Shown here: positions 56,166 through 64,000 of the stretch, in pieces
Numbering within the stretch: position 1 is the first letter of the stretch
Layout of the letters: every line of letters begins with the position of its first letter
NCBI RefSeq assembly: GCF_014201115.1
Contig: NZ_JACHDO010000001.1
Coordinates: 3,658,001-3,722,000 of the forward strand
Direction of reading: 5' to 3'
From: Nocardiopsis metallicus
GTDB lineage: Bacteria > Actinomycetota > Actinomycetes > Streptosporangiales > Streptosporangiaceae
Length of the DNA stretch: 64,000 nucleotides
Position numbers and translations under genes: made by a program
The notes under the pieces: generated by a model
Told to the model about the DNA's origin: nothing
The model's input: the letters and a program-made list of their open reading frames with translations, nothing else
The model's database searches: none

Positions 56166-56402
56166 CGCTGCTCCTCGTCTGGGACGGTCGAAGTCCGGGG
56201 CGGGGTTCGGCGGGGACCGGCGACCCCGCGCCCCTGGGCGTCAACCATGGCGATCGGTTGCGCATTCCACCCCGGCGCGTGGCAGGATCGATGCGACTAC
56301 ACAGACCTCCGGCCCGACGGCGCCCACCCAGGCGGCGGGATCGCCGTGGTCGACAGACGATTTTCCGGCCGGCGAAGGCGGCGGCCGTGAAAGGAGCGTG
56401 GC

Positions 56403-58946
56403 GTGGCAGGGAACCTGACACGGGACGAGGCCAAGGAGCGGGCGCGCATTCTCAGCGTCGACTCCTACGCCGTGGAGCTGGACCTGACCACCGGGGACGA
56501 GACCTTCCGGTCCACCACCGTGGTGCGTTTCTCCAGCACGGAGCCGGGCGCGCGGACCTTCGTCGACCTGGCCGCGCCGAGCGTTCGCAGCGCCGTGCTC
56601 AACGGCCGCGAACTGGACCCGGCCGAGCTGTTCGACGGCGAGCGGCTCGTCCTCCCCGACGTGGCCGCCGAGAACGAGCTGACGGTGGTCGCCGACGCCG
56701 CCTACATGCGTACCGGCGAGGGCCTGCACCGGTTCGTGGACCCGGTCGACGGGTCGGTGTACCTGTACAGCCAGTTCGAGACGGCCGACGCGCACCGCAT
56801 GTTCACGTGCTTCGACCAGCCCGACCTCAAGGCCACGTTCGAGCTGACCGTGTACGCGCCCCCGTCGTGGGAGGTCGTGTCCAACAGCGCCCCGGACGTG
56901 GAGCGCGAGGCGGCGGGCGAGGAGCGGGTGCGCTGGCACTTCCCCGCCACGCAGGTGATGTCCACCTACATCACCGCCCTGATCGCCGGGCCCTACCACG
57001 TGGTCCGCGACGAGCACGACGGCATCCCGCTGGGCCTGTACTGCCGCGCCTCGCTGGCCGAGCACCTGGACGCGGACGCGCTGTTCGAGGTCACCAAGCA
57101 GGGCTTCGACTTCTTCCACGGCCTGTTCGACCTGCGCTACCCGTTCGGCAAGTACGACCAGCTGTTCGTGCCCGAGTTCAACGCGGGCGCCATGGAGAAC
57201 GCCGGTGCGGTGACGTTCCTGGAGGACTACGTCTTCCGCTCCCGCGTCACCGACGCCCGCTACGAGCGCCGCGCCGAGACCATCCTGCACGAGATGGCGC
57301 ACATGTGGTTCGGCGACCTGGTCACCATGCGCTGGTGGGACGACCTGTGGCTGAACGAGTCGTTCGCGACCTACGCCAGCGTGTACTGCCAGGTCAACGC
57401 GACCCAGTGGTCCGACGCCTGGACGACCTTCGCCAACGTGGAGAAGGCCTGGGCGCTGCGCCAGGACCAGCTGCCCTCCACGCACCCGATCGCCGCCGAC
57501 ATGGTCGACATCCAGGCGGTCGAGGTCAACTTCGACGGCATCACCTACGCCAAGGGCGCCTCGGTGCTCAAGCAGTTGGCCGCGTACGTGGGCGTGGACG
57601 CGTTCTTCGCGGGTGTGCGCGCCTACTTCAAGGAGAACGCGTTCGGCAACACCGAACTGAAGGACCTCCTCAAGCACCTGGAGGCCGCCTCCGGCCGCGA
57701 CCTGTCCGGCTGGTCCAAGGAGTGGCTGGAGACCACGGGCGTCAACACCATGCGTCCGGAGTTCGAGGTGGACGCGGACGGTGACTTCACGTCCTTCGCG
57801 ATCCTCCAGGAGGCCGACCCCGAGCACCCGACGCTGCGTTCGCACCGTCTGGCCGTGGGTCTGTACGACCGCACCGAGGACGGCATCGTGCGCCGCGAGC
57901 GCGTGGAGCTGGACGTGAGCGGGGCCCGCACCGAGATCACCGAGCTGGTCGGCAAGGCCCAGCCGGACCTGGTGCTCATCAACGACGACGACCTCACCTT
58001 CACCAAGATCCGCCTGGACGAGCGCTCCCTGCGCACCGTGGTGGAGGGCGCAGGTGAGATCCGCGAGTCGCTGCCGCGCGCGCTGGCCTTCAGCGCCGCC
58101 TGGGACATGACCCGTGACGGCGAGATGGCCGCCCGGGACTACGTCGCCCTGGTGATCTCCGGAATCAGCGGCGTCAACGACGTCACGGTCGCCCAGACCC
58201 TGCTCCGCCAGGCCTCGGGGGCGCTGTTCAACTACGCCGACCCGGCCTGGCGCCCGTTCGGTTTCGAGCAGCTCGCCGACCGCCTGAGCGCCCTGCTCTC
58301 GGCCGCCGAGCCCGGCAGCGACCTGCAGCTGGCCTACGTCAACGCCCTGGCGGACGCCGCCGTGACCGACGCCCACCTGTCGCTGCTGCGCGGCCTGCTG
58401 GACGGCGCGATCACCGTGGACGGCCTGGAGATCGACACCGATCTGCGCTGGACCCTGCTGCGCCGCCTGGTCGCCGCGGGCAAGGCCGGGGAGACGGAGA
58501 TCGCCGCCGAGCTGGAGGCCGACCCGACCGCCACCGGGCAGCGCAACGCCGCCGGTGCCCGGGCCGCGATCCCCACGGCCGAGGCCAAGGAGACCGCCTG
58601 GGAGCGGATCGTGGGCGGCGACCTGGCCAACGCCGAGTTCCGCGCCACCCTGCTCGGCTTCACCGAGCCGCGCCAGGCGGAGCTGTACCGCCCCTACATG
58701 GAGCGCTACTTCGCCCAGCTCGCCCCGGCCTGGGACAAGTGGACCGGTGAGTTCGCGCAGACCTTCGCCGAGGTGGTCTACCCCAGCCAGCTGGTGGAGG
58801 AGGCGACCCTGGAGCGCACGGACGCCTACATCGCCGAGAACTCCCCGGCTCCGGCGCTGTACCGCCTGCTGATCGAGGGCCGGGCCGGGGTGGAGCGCGC
58901 GCTGCGCGCCCGCGCCAGGGACATCGCCGCCGGTAAGGAGAGCTGA
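56403..58946 (+). CDS. pepN: Aminopeptidase N (M1 family)
   Basis: An 847-residue zinc metallopeptidase that removes N-terminal residues from peptides. The exopeptidase motif GAMENAG near residue 262, and the zinc-binding HEMAH-x18-E (HEMAHMWFGDL ... LNESFATY) near 298, are present; a C-terminal ERAP1-like helical domain follows. Length is typical. Start at GTG 56403 with AAAGGAG 6 bases upstream. It has its own bidirectional terminator shared with malQ. Cytosolic, no signal peptide. Confidence 0.96.
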   Translation: MAGNLTRDEAKERARILSVDSYAVELDLTTGDETFRSTTVVRFSSTEPGARTFVDLAAPSVRSAVLNGRELDPAELFDGERLVLPDVAAENELTVVADAAYMRTGEGLHRFVDPVDGSVYLYSQFETADAHRMFTCFDQPDLKATFELTVYAPPSWEVVSNSAPDVEREAAGEERVRWHFPATQVMSTYITALIAGPYHVVRDEHDGIPLGLYCRASLAEHLDADALFEVTKQGFDFFHGLFDLRYPFGKYDQLFVPEFNAGAMENAGAVTFLEDYVFRSRVTDARYERRAETILHEMAHMWFGDLVTMRWWDDLWLNESFATYASVYCQVNATQWSDAWTTFANVEKAWALRQDQLPSTHPIAADMVDIQAVEVNFDGITYAKGASVLKQLAAYVGVDAFFAGVRAYFKENAFGNTELKDLLKHLEAASGRDLSGWSKEWLETTGVNTMRPEFEVDADGDFTSFAILQEADPEHPTLRSHRLAVGLYDRTEDGIVRRERVELDVSGARTEITELVGKAQPDLVLINDDDLTFTKIRLDERSLRTVVEGAGEIRESLPRALAFSAAWDMTRDGEMAARDYVALVISGISGVNDVTVAQTLLRQASGALFNYADPAWRPFGFEQLADRLSALLSAAEPGSDLQLAYVNALADAAVTDAHLSLLRGLLDGAITVDGLEIDTDLRWTLLRRLVAAGKAGETEIAAELEADPTATGQRNAAGARAAIPTAEAKETAWERIVGGDLANAEFRATLLGFTEPRQAELYRPYMERYFAQLAPAWDKWTGEFAQTFAEVVYPSQLVEEATLERTDAYIAENSPAPALYRLLIEGRAGVERALRARARDIAAGKES

Positions 58947-59011
58947 TCGGGCCGGTCCGCCGTCGGCCCACGGGCTGAGGTGACCGGATGAGCTGACCGC
59001 ACGGAGCCGGC

Positions 59012-59043
59012 ACGGCCCCGGGGAGAACGTTCCCCGGGGCCGT
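59012..59043. terminator. Bidirectional terminator between pepN and malQ
   Basis: Perfect 13-bp stem (59012-59024 with 59031-59043), 6-base loop, between the two convergent genes. Confidence 0.8.
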
Positions 59044-59166
59044 TCCCCCGCACCGGGCGCGCTGACCGCGGCGTCAGGGGGTGCTCTGCGCGGCGGGGGC
59101 GTCCGCCGTGGGCGCCGTCAGGGTCTCGCCGAAGGAGCACTGCCGTGTGCCGGTGGTCGCCACGCC

Positions 59167-61200
59167 TCACATGTTCCGGCTCTGGCCTCCGATCGGGCCC
59201 AGGGTGCGGCGGATCCGGGCGACCATCCGCGGGTCGGCGAGTAGTTCGTCCACCAGGACCGGTTCGCCCTCGCTGCTGGTGAGCGGGATCCGCCAGTTCG
59301 GGTACTCGGTGCTGGTACCCGGCTGGTTCTGCATGCGCCGCTCCCCCACCACGTCGGTGAGCGCCACCCCCAGCATCCGGGCCGGGGTGGCCGCCAGGTA
59401 GGCGTGCATCGCGGCGACCACGGCGGCCGGGTCGCCCACCGGGTCGGCGTCCTCCTCCAGTAGTCCCAGGTACACCAGCAGTTCGCACCACTGGGCCACT
59501 CTGGCCTCGGAGTCGGCCAGTTCCTCCGCCACCGGGCGGTTGAGCAGGCCCAGGCGGTCGCGTAGTTCGACGTGCTCGGCGGACAGGTACGACGCCACCG
59601 GTGGCAGGTCATGTGTGGCCACGGTGGCCAGGCAGTCCCGGCGCCACTGGTCCGGGATGAGCGGGTCGCCCTCCGTGTCGTTCTCGAACCACAGCACGGA
59701 GGTACCGAAGATCCCCCGGCCGGCGAGGTGCTCGCGGACCCACGGTTCGACGGTGCCCAGGTCCTCCCCGACGATCACCGCGTCGGCGTGGTGGGCCGCC
59801 AGCGCCAGGGTGCCCACCATGCCCTCGTGGTCGAATCGCAGATAGGTGCCCTGGTCGGCGCTGGCACCCTCGGGGACGCACCACAGCCGGAACATGCCCA
59901 TGACGTGGTCCATCCGCAGGCCGCCCGCATGGCGCAGGCTCTGGGACAGGATCTGGTGGAGCGGACCGTAGCCGAGCTGGGCCAGGCGGGTCGGATTCCA
60001 GGGCGGCTGGCCCCAGTCCTGCCCGAGCTGGTTGAACTCGTCCGGCGGGACGCCGACGTGCAGACCGGGCACGAGTGCGTCACCGTACATCCAGGCGTCC
60101 GCGCCGCCCGCCTGCACTCCGATGGCCAGGTCGTGCACGATGCCGACACTCATACCGCTGTTGAGAGCGCTCTCCTGGGCCTGGGCGAGCTGTTCGTCCA
60201 GGATCCACTGGAGCCAGCGGTGGAACTCCACGCGCGGCCACAGGTTCAGCGCCTCCCGGCCCACCGCGAGCGCGCTGACCTCGCGCAGCCGCGCGGGCCA
60301 GGTGCGAAAGTCCGAGCCGTGTACCTCCGCCAGCGCGGACCAGGTGGCGAACTCGACCAGGGGTTGGCCCTCGCGTTCCTGGTAGCGCCGCAGGGCCGCC
60401 TCCCGGCCCGGGGCGCGGGGCACCTGGAAGAGAATCTCCAGGGCGGTGCGTTTGGCCTCCCAGACGGCATCGCGATCCAGGAGGTCGGCGGTGCGGCCGC
60501 GTTCGCGCAGTGGCCGGGCCAGGCGCTGGATTCCTTCGCGCTGGGCCGGGTCGAGCCGCGCGTACTCGGGCACGTCCTCTACCCGGATGTAGAGCGGGCT
60601 GGCGTAGCGGCGGCTGACCGGCAGGTACGGAGAGGGCTCGACGGGGGTCAGGGGTTCTGTGGCGTGCACCGGGTTGATCAGGGTGAAGTCGGCGCCGAGG
60701 TCGCGGGCGCTCCAGTCCGCGAGTTCGGAGAGGTCGCGCAGGTCGCCGGTGCCCCAGGAGGCGCGGGAGCGCACGCTGTAGATCTGCGCCATCAGCCCCC
60801 ACAGGCGCGGGTTCTCGCGCAGTGCGCTGGGTTCGATCCGGTCGGGGACCACCAGGAGCGGGGCGTCGTGTTCGGCCCCGTTGTCGGTCACCCTCAGGGT
60901 GTGCACGCCCAGTGGCAGGCCGGGGTCGAACGGCAGCAGTGAGCCGTCCGCGGTCTCCACGGTGCTGCGTGCGCCTTCGGGCAGCACCAGGTCCGGGGCC
61001 TTGCCCTCGCGGACCACCACCGCCGGTGGCAGCGGTCCGCGCCCCGGCGCTCGTGCCGGGTTCTTCGGATCCACCCCCAACGCGGACAGAACATGGCGGA
61101 TCGTGTCCGGGCTGACGGGTACCTGTCGTCCCCGCCAGTCCTCGTATGTGGTCGCGACCCCGTACTGCTCGGCCGCCCGGGCCAGCTGAACGTCCCTCAC
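59167..61200 (-). CDS. malQ: 4-alpha-glucanotransferase (amylomaltase)
   Basis: A 677-residue GH77 enzyme that transfers maltosyl units between maltodextrins. The nucleophile aspartate is in GGLRMDHVMG, the acid/base glutamate in IVGEDLGTV, and the third acidic residue in THDLPPVASYL. The first ~150 residues form an extra N-terminal domain (VRDVQLARAAEQYGVATTYEDWRG...), as in the longer actinobacterial form. Start at 61200, close to the start of this domain. It is divergent from an MFS transporter, convergent with pepN. No maltose operon genes are next to it. Confidence 0.95.
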   Translation of the reverse strand: MRDVQLARAAEQYGVATTYEDWRGRQVPVSPDTIRHVLSALGVDPKNPARAPGRGPLPPAVVVREGKAPDLVLPEGARSTVETADGSLLPFDPGLPLGVHTLRVTDNGAEHDAPLLVVPDRIEPSALRENPRLWGLMAQIYSVRSRASWGTGDLRDLSELADWSARDLGADFTLINPVHATEPLTPVEPSPYLPVSRRYASPLYIRVEDVPEYARLDPAQREGIQRLARPLRERGRTADLLDRDAVWEAKRTALEILFQVPRAPGREAALRRYQEREGQPLVEFATWSALAEVHGSDFRTWPARLREVSALAVGREALNLWPRVEFHRWLQWILDEQLAQAQESALNSGMSVGIVHDLAIGVQAGGADAWMYGDALVPGLHVGVPPDEFNQLGQDWGQPPWNPTRLAQLGYGPLHQILSQSLRHAGGLRMDHVMGMFRLWCVPEGASADQGTYLRFDHEGMVGTLALAAHHADAVIVGEDLGTVEPWVREHLAGRGIFGTSVLWFENDTEGDPLIPDQWRRDCLATVATHDLPPVASYLSAEHVELRDRLGLLNRPVAEELADSEARVAQWCELLVYLGLLEEDADPVGDPAAVVAAMHAYLAATPARMLGVALTDVVGERRMQNQPGTSTEYPNWRIPLTSSEGEPVLVDELLADPRMVARIRRTLGPIGGQSRNM

Positions 61201-61399
61201 AGAAACCGATCATGCCCCACAGGAACGCGCGTACACCGGAGGTCGGCCCGGCGTGGGGGGAGAAGATGCTTCCGAGGCCCTTCGAGCGACCTCTCTCGAC
61301 CTCCCGTTTCCCCTGACTTTCCGGTATCCCCACGCACCCCGGCCGTACAGCCCGTTTATCCCTTCGCGCAAAACCTGCGCGAACTGCATAATCGAAGGC

Positions 61400-62884
61400 G
61401 TGCTCGCGAACTACCGGCGGCTCTTCGCCGTGCCCCACGTCCTGTCCCTGTTGACCTGGTCTCTGGCTGCCAGGTTCTACACCCCGGGGCTGATGATCGC
61501 GGTCACCTTCCTCGTCCAGGGGTGGACGGGGTCCTACACCCTGGCGGGCCTGGTGGCGGGCGCCTTCACGCTGGGGATGGCGCTGGTCGGTCCGTTGCGC
61601 GGGCGCATGGCCGACCGGGGCAACAGCGACCGGTTGGTGCTGGTGTGCGGCGTGGTGTTCACCGTCGGGCTGACGGCGCTGGCGTTGCTGCCCGCGTCGC
61701 TGTGGTGGGTGTCGATCCCGCTGGCCCTGGGTACCGGGCTTTTCGGCACCCCGGCCAATCAGATCGTGCGTGCGCTGTGGCCGCGACTGACCACGGGTTC
61801 GGAGCGGCAGGCCATCTACGCGGCCGAGGCCACCACCCAGGAGCTGCTCTTCGTCTTCTCCCCGATCCTGACCGCCGGTGTCGTGGCGCTGGCCGGACCG
61901 CGCTGGGCACTTTTGCTGCTGGGGGCCCTGGGGCTGATGGGTGCGGTGGGGTTCGCGTTGTCGCTGCGCCGTGCGGGGGTGACCGGACCGGCCGCGCCCG
62001 ATCCGGGCGCCGCTCCGTCGAGGGGCGCCACCACGTCCGGCGAGGGCGACGAAGGCGATGAGGGTTCCGGGCACTCCGGGCGCCCCCGCCGCAGCCTGCT
62101 GTTCCACCCCGCGCTGTGCCTGGTCTTCGCGATGTGCATGATGATCGTCTCCGGTGTGGTCGGTATGGACCTGGTGATCGTCGCCTGGGCCAACGAGCTG
62201 AACGCGCCGCACTACGTGATGGTGCTGGCCTCAGTCTGGGCGCTGGGGTCGCTGGTGGGCGGCGCTGTCGCCGGCTCGCTCAAGGGCACCCCCCGGGTGG
62301 CGTTGCGGGCCTTCGGGGCCGCCCTGGGCATCGCGGTGCTGGTCCCGTTCCTACCGCCGGTCAGCCATCTGCCCACCCCGCTGCTGATCACCCCGCTGCT
62401 CTTCGTCTCGGGGCTGGCTTTGGCGCCCACCCTGGCGGCGGTGATGGGCCGCCTGGGCGACACCGCCCCCGCCCACCGCAGGGCCGAGGCGTTCGGATGG
62501 ATGGCCACGGCGATGAGCACCGGCGCAGCGGTGGCCGGTCCGCTGACCGGCGCTCTGGTGGACACCAACGGGATCGCGGGCGGTGCGCTCGGTGCCGCGG
62601 GCCTGGTGTTGATGGCCGCGGTGCTGAGCCTGTTCCTGCCCCGCACCAACGAGCCCGCAGGTGCCGGTTCGGGCACCGGTCCGTCCGCCGCCGCGGCCGA
62701 CACGGTGCCCGCGGTGGAGAACACCGCCCTCCGGACCGCTGGCGCCGCCCTCGAGGCAACCCCCACCGGTCCCGCCCCGGTCAGTCCTCCCAACCGGCCG
62801 GAACCCGGTGCGCCCACGGCCGGGCACGCTCCAGCTGGGCCGACAACGACAGCAGAGTCCCCTCACCGCCCATCCGACCGGTGA
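61400..62884 (+). CDS. MFS transporter
   Basis: A 494-residue major facilitator protein with twelve hydrophobic segments; the A-motif-like GRMADRGNSDR follows helix 2. I start at the GTG at 61400 (LANYRRLFAVPHV) because helix 1 starts soon after; the open frame upstream is not protein-like. CATAAT (61387-61392) lies 7 bases before this GTG and could be the -10 box of a leaderless message. The last ~60 residues are a hydrophilic Pro/Ala/Thr tail, of which the final 104 bases overlap the amidase gene on the opposite strand. Substrate not deducible. Confidence 0.85.
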   Translation: MLANYRRLFAVPHVLSLLTWSLAARFYTPGLMIAVTFLVQGWTGSYTLAGLVAGAFTLGMALVGPLRGRMADRGNSDRLVLVCGVVFTVGLTALALLPASLWWVSIPLALGTGLFGTPANQIVRALWPRLTTGSERQAIYAAEATTQELLFVFSPILTAGVVALAGPRWALLLLGALGLMGAVGFALSLRRAGVTGPAAPDPGAAPSRGATTSGEGDEGDEGSGHSGRPRRSLLFHPALCLVFAMCMMIVSGVVGMDLVIVAWANELNAPHYVMVLASVWALGSLVGGAVAGSLKGTPRVALRAFGAALGIAVLVPFLPPVSHLPTPLLITPLLFVSGLALAPTLAAVMGRLGDTAPAHRRAEAFGWMATAMSTGAAVAGPLTGALVDTNGIAGGALGAAGLVLMAAVLSLFLPRTNEPAGAGSGTGPSAAAADTVPAVENTALRTAGAALEATPTGPAPVSPPNRPEPGAPTAGHAPAGPTTTAESPHRPSDR

Positions 62885-64000
62885 GCATGGTGCCGATCGG
62901 GAGTCCGCTCGGCGACCAGTGCAGCGGAACGTTGACGGAGGGTTGTCCGGAGACGTTGTAGAGCGAGGTGAAGGGGGTGAACTCGGTCATGCGCCGGAAC
63001 TCCTCCTCCGGGCCGCACGAGTTGAAGTGGCCGACCTCGGCCGGGGGCTGGGCCAGGGTGGGACTGAGCACGGCGTCGAAGCGGGCCGTGGCCGTCAGCA
63101 TGGCGCGGGTGCCGCGCTGGAGGCGGGCGCTGGCGCCCACGTAGGCGGGGACCGGGGTGGTGCGGGCCCGTTCGCGCAGCCACTGGTAGATCGGGGTCAG
63201 TTCGCCCTCGCGGGCCGGATCGATGGGTGTGGCGGAGGCGACGGCCGACCACAGGTGCTGGAAGTCGTCGGCGAAGGCGCCGCCGAAGGCGGTCTCACCG
63301 GGGTTGTCGATCTCCTCGACCTCGTGGCCCAGGTCCAGGAGCAGCTGGGTGGCCTCCTCGTAGGCGGCGAGGACGTCGGGGTGGACCGCGATGCCGGTGG
63401 CGCCGGTGTCGGCGTAGCGGCCGATGCGCAGCTTCCCGGGTTCGCGGCGGGCGTGGTCGGCGAAGGACCGGCCGGGCGGCAGCGGCGGTGCGGTGTAGAG
63501 GTCGCCGGGGAGGTTGACCGCCATGGCGTCCAGCATCAGGGCTGCGTCCATGACCGAGCGGGTGATGGGGCCGGCGGTGGACAGGCCGTTGAGGTCGGCG
63601 CGGTCGGGGCCGCCGGAGACGCGGCCCCGTGTGGGCTTGAGCCCGAAGAGACCGCACACGCTGGCGGGGATGCGAATGGATCCGCCGCCGTCGCTGGCCT
63701 GGGCCGCGGGGGCGAGTCCGGCGGCGACAGCGGCCGCGGCGCCTCCGCTGGAGCCGCCCGGGGAGCGGGTGGTGTCCCAGGGGTTGCGGCTGGGCGGCGC
63801 GATGTCGTTCTCGGTGTAACAGGTCGCCCCGAATTCGGGGGTGTTGGTCTTGCCGAGGAAGACGGCGCCCGCCTCGCGCAGCTGGGCGACCATGGCGGAG
63901 TCGGCGGGGGCCACGAGGTCGGAGTAGACGCGTGAGCCGAAAGTGACGCGGACCCCGGCGAGGGTGTCCAGGTCCTTGATCGGCAGTGGGACGCCGAGGA
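62781..64000 (-). CDS. Amidase-signature family hydrolase, 5' end beyond the window
   Basis: The gene reads from the right edge (LGVPLPIKDLDTLAG) to its stop at 62781; at least 406 residues are visible and the N-terminal ~60-80 are missing. The Ser-cisSer-Lys triad is visible: Lys in PIKDL, cis-Ser in GGSSGGAAAAVAAG and nucleophile Ser in DGGGSIRIPAS. Such enzymes hydrolyse amides or transamidate; with this C-terminus (NVPLHWSPSGLPIGTM) it is a general amidase rather than GatA. It is convergent with the MFS gene and their coding ends overlap by 104 bases. Confidence 0.9.
   Translation of the reverse strand, partial: LGVPLPIKDLDTLAGVRVTFGSRVYSDLVAPADSAMVAQLREAGAVFLGKTNTPEFGATCYTENDIAPPSRNPWDTTRSPGGSSGGAAAAVAAGLAPAAQASDGGGSIRIPASVCGLFGLKPTRGRVSGGPDRADLNGLSTAGPITRSVMDAALMLDAMAVNLPGDLYTAPPLPPGRSFADHARREPGKLRIGRYADTGATGIAVHPDVLAAYEEATQLLLDLGHEVEEIDNPGETAFGGAFADDFQHLWSAVASATPIDPAREGELTPIYQWLRERARTTPVPAYVGASARLQRGTRAMLTATARFDAVLSPTLAQPPAEVGHFNSCGPEEEFRRMTEFTPFTSLYNVSGQPSVNVPLHWSPSGLPIGTMLTGRMGGEGTLLSLSAQLERARPWAHRVPAGWED

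Noticed and set aside
59074-59163. 29-residue GTG-started peptide right after malQ
   Set aside because: It begins ten bases after the malQ stop without a separate Shine-Dalgarno and has no recognisable feature; could be real but cannot be supported.

Overview
The window is high-GC DNA with strong third-position G/C bias, densely packed with genes that often overlap by 4 bases (ATGA). The gene content is that of an actinomycete: clpP1/clpP2, DUF4233, the radical SAM/DUF2344 pair, DUF397 and Scr1-type proteins, a BTAD-type regulator, an Rv2466c-like (mycothiol-linked) protein and an MT0933-like antitoxin. Overall style suggests Nocardiopsis or a close relative in the Streptosporangiales; that genus call is an inference from protein flavour, not from a search.

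Layout. (1) 1-9.2 kb: proA and proB, the two first steps of proline synthesis, are separated by an accessory block: a PemK/MazF-like protein, a TetR regulator divergent from a four-gene translationally coupled operon (ACAD10/11-like acyl-CoA dehydrogenase, two short-chain dehydrogenases, an ACAD10/11-like phosphotransferase), and a convergent alpha/beta hydrolase. (2) 9.2-27.2 kb, all minus strand: a conserved housekeeping run in transcription order folC, DUF4233, ndk, mreB-mreC-mreD-mrdA-rodA (cell-wall elongation), TIGR03960 radical SAM, DUF2344, rne, rplU-rpmA-obgE, proB. (3) 27.2-38.4 kb: an accessory island between folC and clpX holding a degenerate FolC-like paralogue, an Rpn-like PD-(D/E)XK protein, a decayed DUF5753/DUF397 pair, four tandem secreted LVIVD-repeat beta-propeller proteins and a DUF305 lipoprotein. 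(4) 38.5-43.7 kb: clpX, clpP2, clpP1 (with a ClgR-type operator), tig, tRNA-Pro and tRNA-Gly, the last followed by an 80-bp-period direct repeat that starts in the tRNA 3' end. (5) 43.9-64 kb: mixed metabolic and envelope genes: nucleotidyltransferase, ABC exporter, BTAD regulator, 2Fe-2S ferredoxin with a lysine-rich tail, membrane LytM/M23 protein, MT0933-like antitoxin, mgtE, a membrane PP2C phosphatase, rpiB, an aldehyde dehydrogenase, small proteins, an Rv2466c-like protein, pepN, malQ, an MFS transporter and an amidase running off the right edge.

The most interesting parts are the TetR-controlled operon, which looks like a split version of the human ACAD10/ACAD11 fusion proteins and of the levulinate (lva) pathway for 4-hydroxyacyl-CoA breakdown, and the four LVIVD paralogues, whose DNA is mosaic in a way that points to recent gene conversion. 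Many intergenic gaps carry perfect hairpins that act as plausible terminators; these are listed individually.
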